DNA from: Physocladia obscura
Lineage: Eukaryota > Chytridiomycota > Chytridiomycetes > Chytridiales > Chytriomycetaceae
Direction of reading: 5' to 3'
Length of the DNA stretch: 12,248 bases
Assembly (NCBI GenBank): GCA_027596945.1
Contig: JADGJH010001057.1
Span: 1-12,248, forward strand
Shown: positions 1 to 6,890 of the stretch, in pieces
How positions within the stretch are numbered: position 1 is the stretch's first letter
Layout: every line of letters starts with the position of its first letter
Position numbers and translations under genes: made by a program
The notes under the pieces: generated by a model
What the model was told of the DNA's origin: nothing
Database searches by the model: none
Seen by the model: the letters and a program-made list of their open reading frames with translations, nothing else

Positions 1-56
1 GATATAATTCCTATGGCGATTATGACAGCTATGGATATGGCTATGGTCGCAAGTAA
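1..56 (+). CDS. 3' end of a Gly/Tyr-rich protein (partial)
   Basis: Only the last codons are in the window. In the frame starting at base 3 they read YNSYGDYDSYGYGYGRK followed by TAA at 54-56. Alternating Tyr-Gly tails with a basic end are typical of glycine-rich RNA-binding proteins (hnRNP/RRM or RGG type), where the tail is disordered and mediates RNA and self-association. No RRM or other folded domain is visible here, so the family call is inference from composition. A possible poly(A) signal lies about 65 nt beyond the stop. Some Gly/Tyr-rich secreted or stress proteins have similar tails and cannot be excluded. Confidence 0.6.
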   Translation, partial: YNSYGDYDSYGYGYGRK

Positions 57-1030
57 TTGCGAAATTGTAAAATCTTTTATTTTATTTGTTTGATATGTGT
101 TTTGTGAGTTTATGAGCCAAATAAACACTTTTAACTTGAATTATCTTCTGAATTTCGATTTGCAGAGGTTTTTTTTTCTGCTTTGTTTGATAAATCCGGA
201 TAAAATCAAAAAGTATTATGAAAGCTGTAAAATAAAATATTTTTGACTTCTTTTCATTCTTTTTTTTTGTGGCTGCTAGCTTGACCGCAATTGTTTCAAG
301 CCTTACTTGCTGCAAATGTAGACAGCGTATTAGGTGCCATTATTTTCAATATCGACTTTGGTGATTACAATGCATGTTAATTTTTCCTGCATTGCGTCTT
401 CAAGCTGTCGTTGATGTAAAAATGCAAGTTATTGGTTTACCAACTCTATTCAGAGACAGACAAGTATTTACTGAAGTGTATTGTTGCAATTTCCGTTTTG
501 TGTATCCCAAAAGTGAATTGAGTGATAGTGACTGTATTTTTGGGAGCTGAATAATCTTTGCTGTCAGCTTCTATTATTTTGTATTATTTCTTTTGTTGAG
601 AGTGCGATATTTTTTAAGAATTGAAGTGTTTAATTTTTGTTTTAGTTGTTATTGTTGCTAGCAACTTGCATGAAGAGACTATTGAATGGTTTAATTTGGT
701 ACATATCATTTTTGTCAATCATCCAGTCAAATGGCATCTTTTGCAATTGTATGATAACTGAAAATTTCTGCTTTTGGAGCCAATGTAGTGATTCAATGAT
801 ATGTTTGGTATTTGCTGGAGGAGGAATGTTGGTGCAAAGTGGCTAAAAATAGCTGGTAACTGATATTATTTGTCATTGTCATTGTTTCAGTCAGCTTGTC
901 CGTAGTTGATGCTTAAAAAATGTATCCCAATTTTTGAAATATTTATTTAAAATTTGTGCAGTTTACTCGTTGCATTTATTCCAGGAAGCGTTTGGTAGAA
1001 TATTTTTTTTGGCCAATTTTTGTGTTGTAC
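57..1030. other. AT-rich intergenic DNA, no supportable gene
   Basis: About 970 bases with many short T and A runs. The open frames at 82-315 (minus) and 646-846 (plus) are short, have low-complexity composition and show no domain-like pattern. I see no tRNA fold, no convincing splice-linked exons and no transposon protein. The first part is probably the 3' UTR and termination zone of the Gly/Tyr-rich gene. Confidence 0.5.
120..125 (+). terminator. Candidate poly(A) signal of the partial gene
   Basis: An exact AATAAA lies 64 nt past the TAA at 54-56, in a T-rich stretch. Position and motif suit 3'-end formation of the upstream gene, but AATAAA is common by chance in DNA this AT-rich. Confidence 0.35.
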
Positions 1031-1360
1031 TTAGTAAGAGTGTTTAGATATTCTAATTTCTATTGCACGCAAAGAAGCATTATAGGTGCAGCGTTGTATG
1101 AATTTGGAGTTTAGGCGATCAAGTTTAGTTTGTAGTTTGGAAATCTTCGATCTTCCCATGAAGCGTAACGATCCAAGAACACTGTACCAGTAAATATTTT
1201 TTTACATAAAAACCTGGGTTTTATCTGAAACCTCGTGGATTTCCGTTCTAGAGGTCTTACAAATAAACGTTTTCCTCGACTTGATTCCTGTATTATGATC
1301 GAACAATTTTTTGGAATACACAAGACTGCTGTTACCACATCGACCTTCGGCCAACAACAT
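1031..1360 (-). pseudogene. Broken minus-strand reading frame, unidentified
   Basis: Read on the minus strand from an ATG at 1360-1358, the frame begins MLLAEGRCGNSSLVYSKK. It stays open for about 52 codons to a TAA (in VFM-stop-KNIYWY), then stays open again in the same frame to a TAA at 1033-1031, 110 codons in all. Its second half has a basic, amphipathic look (SKISKLQTKLDRLNSKF). Local GC is a little higher than in the flanks. A second frame (1111-1338) is open over the same bases. I recognise no family. The ATG directly follows a GGGTTAGGG telomere-like motif on that strand. It could be a decayed gene or transposon fragment, or chance. Confidence 0.2.
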
Positions 1361-1372
1361 CCCTAACCCTAA
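1361..1372. repeat. Telomere-like CCCTAACCCTAA (two units)
   Basis: Two perfect units of the complement of TTAGGG, the telomere repeat of most fungi and animals, inside an AT-rich region. Two units are too few to prove an interstitial telomere. Possible origins are a double-strand-break repair scar, a telo-box-like regulatory motif or chance. Confidence 0.4.
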
Positions 1373-2024
1373 AAAAATTGAGAAAATGAGAAAAACGAGA
1401 AAAAAAAAAATATTTTGAAATGAACAGCAGTCTTTGAAATTGGCATGCTATTGAGTTTGAAAGATTCGAAGATTTTTAAGCCAGTTGATAATATGAGGCA
1501 ATAAAATTTGAAACTGATGTATTATCTCTTCTTAACTTAGTTTAATCAACCGGCTCAGTTTGCCATATAATCCAAACATAAACCAATAAAAAATTTTGAG
1601 TAATTTTTTTGAGAAATTAAAGCAAAAGTATCTGATCCAGATTATCAATTTAATGTAAGTGCGATTTATTGTCTATTCTAATATTATTAGTTAATAAAAT
1701 AAATAACATACTTCATTGTTACAATTTTCTTTGCTCTATAAAATTGTTTAATACTTTTTGCTTCTCTCATTTTCCAAGTGAAAGTTGTTAGCACTAGTTT
1801 TTATTTTATTCACTCTCACTGTGGCTCCAAATTAAAAAATTCAACTTTCTAATTATGACTGAGGCTCAGCCAGAAATAATCAATCAGATGAAATAAAAAA
1901 TACACGGTGCAGACAAAAGGGTTTGAACTTGAAATATCAGTGGTTGGTTTTTATCAGTTTGTCGACACTTGTTAATTATCAGTCATTGATACGTCCAATA
2001 TAAACTGCCAGTCCATATCATTTT
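1373..2024. other. Very AT-rich spacer before the transposon remnants
   Basis: About 650 bases of A/T-rich sequence with a poly(A) stretch near 1400-1411. No open frame of note, no RNA gene and no recognisable transposon protein. A GTAAGT...TATTAG pattern near 1656-1692 resembles a tiny intron, but there is no coding sequence around it. The right part may include the 5' flank of the decayed element that becomes recognisable near 2025. Confidence 0.45.
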
Positions 2025-2345
2025 CATCCAAATTCAAATGCTTATTTCAAAAAGCTTATTTTCTAATCCAATATAATAAACTATGAAGTGTGTTGTTCCT
2101 TCTACAAGTGTTCATTCTAAATACCTTAAAACTTCCAATCAGAACAGCTTACAATGATCCAAGAGCAAATCATGTCTACAAAGTTGAAAAAAAGATCTCA
2201 AAAAAAAGGTGTGTTACTTGGCTTTGAAGAACCAGTTGAAATAAATGTACCTACTCAATTACTCAAAATTGAAAATTCAATTTGGTGTAATGTCAGTCGG
2301 TTTTTGAAAGAAAAAATCAATGAGCTTGACAAACCATTAGTGAGC
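2025..2345 (+). repeat. Left arm of imperfect inverted repeat
   Basis: This arm resembles the reverse complement of 3690-4035. The match starts in non-coding DNA (TTTTCATCCAA, shared by both arms), runs through an ATGAAGTG start and continues through the first part of the decayed ORF, for example ACAAGTGT, CATTC, AATACCT, CTTCCAAT, CATGTCTACAAAGT and CAGTTGAAAT. By eye it is roughly 70% identical with several small indels. The arms are best explained as two copies of one element in opposite orientation. Confidence 0.7.
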
Positions 2346-2571
2346 TGCAATCAAATAAGAATGACTCTTTGACTGAAAAATTAACTATTTTTGATGAGAT
2401 TAACCATTCAGTGGAGCATTATATTATGAATGAGACAGAGAACTATGTGCAATCAATTTGAATGTCATTCTTTGATACTAAAAAGAATAGCAAAAAGAGT
2501 CTTGGAATGATCCAAACCATATACCTTACTTTGGCTCAGAGCATCTTATTTAATGGATATGCCTGATAAAA
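2083..2571 (+). pseudogene. Decayed transposon-type ORF, copy 1 (coiled-coil protein)
   Basis: The frame starts MKCVVPSTSVHSKYLK and is soon broken by TGA and a frameshift. It resumes as GVLLGFEEPVEINVPTQLL and then SIWCNVSRFLKEKINELDK, shifts again near 2340, and continues with SELQSNKNDSLTEKL to about 2571 with a further TGA (QSI-stop-MSFF). The charged heptad-like stretch suggests a coiled coil. A second copy lies on the minus strand at 3305-3968, so the broken frames are a repeated, once-coding element rather than chance. I do not recognise the family. The frame ends where minus-strand copia-like sequence begins, implying nested insertion or deletion. Confidence 0.6.
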
Positions 2572-2574
2572 TAC

Positions 2575-3225
2575 TTAAACTAGTTGGGGTATTTTGTGGC
2601 AAGCCAAGTTTGTTGAGGAGCTGATAAAGCAAGACTGTTTCAGTTGTGACATGATATGCAGTGGTTGATTAGGAGTGATGATGGTCAAATGAAGTTTTGA
2701 TCATGCCGATATGGAAAAACATGTATCTTGGTCTTGAATTTTGCATATCAATGTCACCAGCTCAGTTGGATTCAGTGAACCCATAAAGAGTTGCTGTGTT
2801 TGGCGAGTTTCCATCAAAAAAAATTATAGAACAGATATGTAATGAGATAGTGCACTGATGGCATAGAGAATGATTGGGAAAGTTCAGACAGCCAGGTATA
2901 TAATTGATCCTATGAGTCCACAATAAGAATTTACTTCTTTATCAAGAGGGATTCTGAGTCCTTGAATCAACATATCAACTTTGATGTTTGGTGATGACTG
3001 CAGTTAGTGTATTAAATATAGTGGTCTTGGGTGTCTTTATTCAATAGATTTTTGTTTGTTTACAATTTTGCATGCATATCATCTGCAGTACTTAGAGACA
3101 CAGTAAGAAATTATTACTTTTGAAGATTCTTTGATGGCATTAAGCACAATAGGAATCTTGTCAGGCTGATTGACTTTTGACCTTCCTTTTGGGAGTTGAA
3201 CACTGACTGCAACATGACTGTTCAA
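2575..3225 (-). mobile_element. Ty1/copia-like retrotransposon remnant (RT and RNase H pieces)
   Basis: Read on the minus strand, the pieces appear in the order of a copia pol gene. First is an RT piece with VQLPKGRSKVNQPDK and IVLNAIKESSKVI (about 3216-3110), like the family's 'LPKGF...LNKALYGLKQS' region. Next is TADDM (3089-3075), matching the catalytic Y-x-DD-M site with Tyr lost. Then comes LDKEVNSYCGLIGSIIYLAV, stop, TFPIILYAISALSHYI (about 2946-2843), closely matching the copia 'YRSLIGSLLYLAVATRPDIAYAVSALSR' block. Last is an RNase H tail with STTAYHVTTETVLLYQLLNK and LGLPQNTPTSL (about 2670-2577). Frames shift between pieces, stops interrupt them and much of pol is missing, so it is inactive. 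No integrase, protease or LTR pair was seen. Confidence 0.75.
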
Positions 3226-3304
3226 ATGCTAGAGAATGGAAGGCAAGTCATCAATAATTTCTTGAATCAAGTATATCATGACCATGACATCAATACAGAT
3301 GATG

Positions 3305-3968
3305 ATTAAATCACTTCAACACAGGACTCTTATGCTGTTTGAATAAAACAACTCTATTTTCAGCAGCCTCATTTTTGAGATATTTCAACAATCTCCTCTA
3401 GATTGCTGGTTGATTTTGAGTGAGTTTATTAATCACATTTGTATCAACCCACAACTTGTCTTTAAGTCTCAAAAGATTCTTTTTGAAATCAAATCCATCT
3501 TTTTTCTTTCAATACAACACAAGTCTCACTTTCCTTTCAATCTTGAATGCTTCTCTCTCAGTCTCAAAGTATTCTCTCCCTTCTAAGAGATGTGTAATTT
3601 TGTTGAATTGAGTTGGTGGTGTCTTAGACTCAGTATTTTTTGATCACTATGGCAGCTTTGACTCATCAGAAACAGACTATTCTTCAAATGAATGATGGTC
3701 TGTTCAAGTTTTTTGATTCTTTTCTTCAAAGATTGATTGAAGTCAAATCAAACTGGATTTTGGAGTTTCAAGAGTTTCTCTGGCACATCTATTTCAACTG
3801 CTTCCTCTGAACCAAAGTAAGAATACCCACTTTATTCAGAGTTGAATCAATATTCTTTTCATCCACTTTGTAGACATGATGATTTCTTGGATCTTTGTAG
3901 ACTGTTCCCATTGGAAGTGATTTGAGGTATTTTGAATGGACACTTGTTGATGAAACAAAACACTTCAT
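3305..3968 (-). pseudogene. Decayed transposon-type ORF, copy 2 (longer copy)
   Basis: On the minus strand from an ATG at 3968-3966 the frame reads MKCFVSSTSVHSKYLKSLPM and stays open for about 70 codons to a TAG. Frame-shifted continuations show EEAVEIDVPEKLLKLQNPV, stop, FDFNQSLKKRIKKLEQTI, and later THLLEGREYFETEREAFKIE, DFKKNLLRLKDKLWVDTNV and RRLLKYLKNEAAENRVVLFK. The first part matches copy 1 at 2083-2571; copy 1 has Trp (TGG) where this copy has TGA. The last part looks like a helical, possibly helix-turn-helix, segment. It lies just upstream of the copia-like remnant on the same strand, so it could be that element's own gag-like ORF or a separate transposon. Family unknown. Confidence 0.6.
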
Positions 3969-4035
3969 TTTGGTTTTAATATGGAATTAGAAATTAATTA
4001 TTTGGAAATAACTTTGAATTGGATGAAAAATGTGT
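3690..4035 (-). repeat. Right arm of imperfect inverted repeat
   Basis: This is the partner of 2025-2345 in opposite orientation. The match includes non-coding bases upstream of the ATG at 3968, so whole element ends were duplicated rather than only coding sequence. Confidence 0.7.
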
Positions 4036-4508
4036 GTTTGTAACTTTTTCTATTTGTTTATAATTTTTGGAAGCTTTCTAAGCATGTTCCATTTCAATGA
4101 ACAGCCCTTCGCCACATAAAATCCAAAGTTGAATATTTTATTAAATGCTGTCAGAAGGAATAAAAAAGGAAAACAGTGGTAACAACTTACACTGAAAGGT
4201 GTAGAAGGACGCGACATTGGAGCCAAAAAAAAAAAATTCCTAAAACCCGGCAAAAAATACTGGAGCTATTTTTCTGCATTTTTTTCTGGTCCACTTATTA
4301 GCAATCAGAAACAAATTTCCTTATTTAAAATCCAGAAAGGGTGTTGTTTTTTGTAAAAAAAGTGCAAAACTTTATTTTCGGCCAAGAGTCCAACAATTAC
4401 GAAAATGATCACTAATCAATAAAGAAACCCTCTCCTGTCATCCACTTCCAACATCAAAATCCAGACGTCTCTGAGTGGTCCGCAGGGTGCAAGATCATGT
4501 CATTTCAG

Positions 4509-4520
4509 TGATACGTATCA
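4509..4520. repeat. Perfect 12-bp palindrome
   Basis: TGATACGTATCA equals its own reverse complement. It may be a binding site for a dimeric transcription factor, but only one copy is present and it lies about 700 bp upstream of gene A. Confidence 0.4.
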
Positions 4521-4630
4521 TCAGATCAAACACTCCTCAAGAAGCAATTCAGTGAAAATCAAAAAATAAAATTGTTTTCCTTCATGTTCAAATATCCAGT
4601 CAAGAAAAATTGAATTTTGGTGAGACTTGT

Positions 4631-4713
4631 TTTAAAACACAAACACGCGCCAGGTTAGTGTAACTTTGTTTTAATAAACTGGTTTCTTTATTTAAATCAC
4701 AAACGTGTTCCAG
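4631..4713. repeat. Two diverged 23-mers, 60 bp apart
   Basis: TTTAAAACACAAACACGCGC plus CAG begins at 4631, and TTTAAATCACAAACGTGTTC plus CAG begins at 4691. They agree at 18 of 23 positions. The pair lies about 110-190 bp upstream of the ATG at 4821. It may be a decayed tandem duplication or paired regulatory sites. Confidence 0.35.
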
Positions 4714-4820
4714 CATCACTCTAAGTCGGTCAGTTTCAAATTAATTCACGTTTCTTTCAATATCTTTCCGACAAGTTTATCTCCAAGTTGACCACTCAAA
4801 GAACGCGACAGATAACAATC

Positions 4821-4955
4821 ATGGAAAACACACAAAATTTAGCAGTGCACTCTGCCGAAGACACAACGGTTCCAAGCTATGAAGGAATCGCACGAATTGA
4901 CCAAATGGAGCTCGAAGCACAGACAAACACCACACCAAGAAAGCAGAATATCTAG
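4821..4955 (+). CDS. Possible 44-residue ORF, frame continues past TAG
   Basis: An ATG with A at -3 and G at +4 opens a frame with balanced, gene-like codons, starting MENTQNLAVHSAEDTTVPSY and ending in TPRKQNI before TAG at 4953-4955. The same frame then runs open for another 70 codons to TAG at 5166-5168. It begins with a hydrophobic stretch (YFYWVAILLQVVALSF) that could be a membrane segment, followed by FKRFWFAAIPVHINQ. I found no good splice pair that removes the stop. It could be a small gene, a pseudogene of a roughly 115-residue membrane protein, a readthrough gene, or an upstream ORF in the gene A leader. Family unknown. Confidence 0.3.
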   Translation: MENTQNLAVHSAEDTTVPSYEGIARIDQMELEAQTNTTPRKQNI

Positions 4956-5222
4956 TATTTTTATTGGGTAGCAATTCTTCTGCAAGTTGTGGCACTGTCC
5001 TTCAAACGTTTCTGGTTCGCAGCAATCCCCGTCCATATCAATCAGAACCCAAGAATAACAGATATGTTAATCATGCAGCACGGCTCAGATTTACATAATT
5101 CAGGTTTGAGAGTTTCAGAGTTAACACCGCCTGTGAAAATTTTCTTTTTTTTGCCAAGCCACGAATAGAAAAAGGTGTCCGCCATTTGAAAACCAATTTG
5201 AGAAAACACAGAAAATTGAACA

Positions 5223-6470
5223 ATGGAGGCACCAACAGTTGCGCAAACCCTTTCGCCGAATGCAGACTTTCCAACAGCGTCGGCACTCACAGACGACAGC
5301 ACACGCTTGAAGTCGCTTGAATCGCATGCTGATACAACTGATACCACAACAACGAAAACAACAACTACAACTACAACTGGCCATATAACGACGGGATCAA
5401 AAGGAGTTCGCCGTACTTCCGTCACTACAACGGTTGATGTTGATGTTGATGTTGATTCGCAATCAACCCCCGCAGCCGGAGAACCAGCCGTTCACAACCA
5501 TCACCACTTCCATCACCACGAATCCACCTTCAAAAGCAAACTTACAGTGTGGGAAGCAGATATCAAACACGACGAACATGAAGCCCACGTCTTTTCAAAG
5601 AACCTCGTCAAGGATATCGAGGCTGATAAACAGAAATACGAAGCGGATGGTGCTTTGATTGTGAAAGGATCCGTCAGTGTTGCTACCGGCGATGTGATGG
5701 GCGGAGTTCCGATCGCTGAAGGGGCATTGGAACTTATCGGCGCGTTTGTGAAAGACGCAGCTGAAGCGTTCGTGCAAACTAAAGAAGGCGAAGCGAAAGA
5801 TCCAGCGGCTGTTGCAAACTCCAAAGCAGTGAAAGCTGCGCTTGCTACCGAACGCGTGTTGGACAATATCGCGAAAGATGTTGATCCGCTTGCGAAAGGA
5901 ATCGCGCAGATTGCAAAAGGCGATTTTGTTGGTGGTGCGGAAGCATTAACGCAAGTAACGGCCCAGATTGGCGCCGATGTTGTGGTGCCGGTTGTCGATG
6001 CTGTCAGTGGTCCAGATTCGGTGATTGCCAGGGAAGTGGATAAACTTGCACCAGAACTTGTTAAAGATGTTGGGGCCGCGGCTAACAGCATTGGGAGTAT
6101 CGTTCAGAAAAAGACTGTGGCAGGAGTTGGGTCATTAATTGATACTTTCCAACAAGTTGATACTGATGTGAGTGGCGCGAAAACTGTTTCGGTGGCTGCT
6201 GTTCCGGCGGCTGCAAGTGCAGGGGCGGCAACAGCAACAAGTGCTACAGTCACGAAAACAGCCACGGCATCCGTCACCGCCAGTGCCAACTCAATTGCCG
6301 TGACAGCCACCGTTAAAAGCGATCAAGATATTGTGGATATCACGCATGGTGTTGTCAATATTGTTGACAAGGTCAAAGTAGCTTATGGTACTGATTCTGT
6401 GACTACGCACGAGATTGAGCGTTTAGCAGTTTTGATGCTCAGACAATTGCTTTCTACAAGTGGTAAATAA
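5223..6470 (+). CDS. Gene A: Thr/His-tract protein, first tandem paralogue (unrecognised family)
   Basis: Intact 415-residue ORF; the start ACAATGGAG has A at -3 and G at +4, and an in-frame TGA lies just upstream. Residues 1-40 are polar. Residues 38-53 are mostly Thr. Residues 71-78 are four Val-Asp pairs encoded by (GTTGAT)x4 at 5433-5456. Residues 91-99 are HNHHHFHHH, a likely metal-binding or pH-sensitive cluster. Residues 100-310 form the core shared with gene B: Ala/Val/Gly/Lys-rich and mostly helical, with two similar motifs, KGSVSVATGDVMGG (148-161) and KGIAQIAKGDFVGG (225-238). Residues 320-362 are an Ala/Thr/Val linker, and 366-410 end in the conserved IERLAVLMLRQLL helix. There is no signal peptide or obvious membrane segment, and no enzyme motif. 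I do not recognise the family. The AATAAA at 6510 is a likely 3' end. Confidence 0.85.
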   Translation: MEAPTVAQTLSPNADFPTASALTDDSTRLKSLESHADTTDTTTTKTTTTTTTGHITTGSKGVRRTSVTTTVDVDVDVDSQSTPAAGEPAVHNHHHFHHHESTFKSKLTVWEADIKHDEHEAHVFSKNLVKDIEADKQKYEADGALIVKGSVSVATGDVMGGVPIAEGALELIGAFVKDAAEAFVQTKEGEAKDPAAVANSKAVKAALATERVLDNIAKDVDPLAKGIAQIAKGDFVGGAEALTQVTAQIGADVVVPVVDAVSGPDSVIAREVDKLAPELVKDVGAAANSIGSIVQKKTVAGVGSLIDTFQQVDTDVSGAKTVSVAAVPAAASAGAATATSATVTKTATASVTASANSIAVTATVKSDQDIVDITHGVVNIVDKVKVAYGTDSVTTHEIERLAVLMLRQLLSTSGK

Positions 6471-6509
6471 GCTGTGAAGCAAACTGTAAATTAGACAGAA
6501 AACTTCTCA

Positions 6510-6515
6510 AATAAA
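6510..6515 (+). terminator. Candidate poly(A) signal of gene A
   Basis: AATAAA lies 40 nt past the gene A stop (6468-6470), a normal distance for fungal 3' processing. Confidence 0.5.
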
Positions 6516-6618
6516 ATGAGTGGTAGCGTTAAATAACTATTGTTACATTTTCCTCAATTCGAGCATGGATAAAATTTCTAATAATAAACGAGATAAAACG
6601 AAGAACAGACGAACCAAT

Positions 6619-6676
6619 GGAGAAGGAAAATAAAGGAATCGAAAAATTCAATTTTTTGTTTCCTTTTTCCTTCTCC
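6619..6676. repeat. Imperfect inverted repeat (long hairpin)
   Basis: GGAGAAGGAAAA at 6619-6630 is the exact reverse complement of TTTTCCTTCTCC at 6665-6676. Beyond a 3-nt bulge, AGGAA and TTCCT extend the stem by five pairs around an A/T-rich loop. It lies between the gene A poly(A) signal and gene B. It may be a structured 3' end of gene A, a small foldback element remnant, or a regulatory cruciform. Confidence 0.5.
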
Positions 6677-6722
6677 AGATGTTGGTTAAATCAAACTGCG
6701 CTGCTTCTTACCTAACTTCGCA

Positions 6723-6728
6723 TATATA
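6723..6728 (+). promoter_or_regulatory. TATA-like element upstream of gene B
   Basis: TATATA in the context CATATATAGT lies about 150 nt before the gene B start, in the only spacer between gene A and gene B. Placement suits a core promoter, but no transcription start is visible. Confidence 0.35.
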
Positions 6729-6783
6729 GTAATGTGGCATTAAAGTATCTAAATCAACAGCGTTAAAAACACCAAAAAAAAAA

Positions 6784-6819
6784 ATGGAGCTTTGTGGGGT
6801 CACTTCCCAAAAGACGTGA
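6784..6819 (+). promoter_or_regulatory. Upstream ORF in the gene B leader (11 codons)
   Basis: An ATG with A at -3 and G at +4 encodes MELCGVTSQKT and stops at 6817-6819, 53 nt before the first gene B ATG. If it is in the mRNA it could reduce translation of gene B. Whether it is transcribed depends on where the mRNA starts. Confidence 0.3.
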
Positions 6820-6860
6820 AAAATTTTGAAAGCCAAGCCCAACAGCACAAGTTTAATTTT

Positions 6861-6890
6861 ATGTTGTCAATATGCAGACAATGGAAATAG
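6861..6890 (+). promoter_or_regulatory. Upstream ORF overlapping the gene B start
   Basis: An ATG at 6861 opens a 9-codon frame (MLSICRQWK) that ends at TAG 6888-6890. It overlaps both possible gene B starts (6872 and 6881) in another frame. Overlapping upstream ORFs usually reduce initiation at the main start. Confidence 0.3.

Larger units (their letters stand above)
4036..4820. other. Intergenic DNA upstream of the small ORF and gene A
   Basis: AT-rich at its left end, with GC rising to the right. The minus-strand frame at 4050-4253 is short and low-complexity, and I reject it. Visible structures are a perfect 12-base palindrome TGATACGTATCA at 4509-4520 and two similar 23-mers exactly 60 bases apart (4631 and 4691). 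No RNA gene was recognised. Confidence 0.45.

Noticed and set aside
1290..1320. GTTCGATC as a possible tRNA T-loop
   Set aside because: No matching acceptor, D or anticodon stems could be formed around it on either strand.
1656..1692. GTAAGT...TTCTAAT...TATTAG pattern like a complete mini-intron
   Set aside because: At 37 nt with no coding sequence on either side, it is expected by chance in DNA this AT-rich.
4839..5036. Cys-rich 65-residue minus-strand frame
   Set aside because: It is a shadow of the more gene-like plus-strand frame at 4821-5168; its Cys codons are reverse complements of GCA-rich sequence.
5042..5425. 127-residue minus-strand frame with a Val-rich membrane-like stretch
   Set aside because: The poly-Val segment is the antisense of gene A's ACA/ACT threonine tract, so its hydrophobicity is an artefact.
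5361..5456. ACAACT and GTTGAT repeats as a possible CRISPR-like or satellite array
   Set aside because: They are short in-frame codon repeats encoding Thr and Val-Asp in gene A, with no spacers.
5513..6091. 192-residue open frame on the minus strand within gene A, and the similar frames opposite gene B
   Set aside because: They lie opposite a conserved paralogous coding region. Their Ser/Thr/Ala-rich content is what antisense of Ala/Val/Lys codons gives, and the sense frame is the one conserved between A and B.
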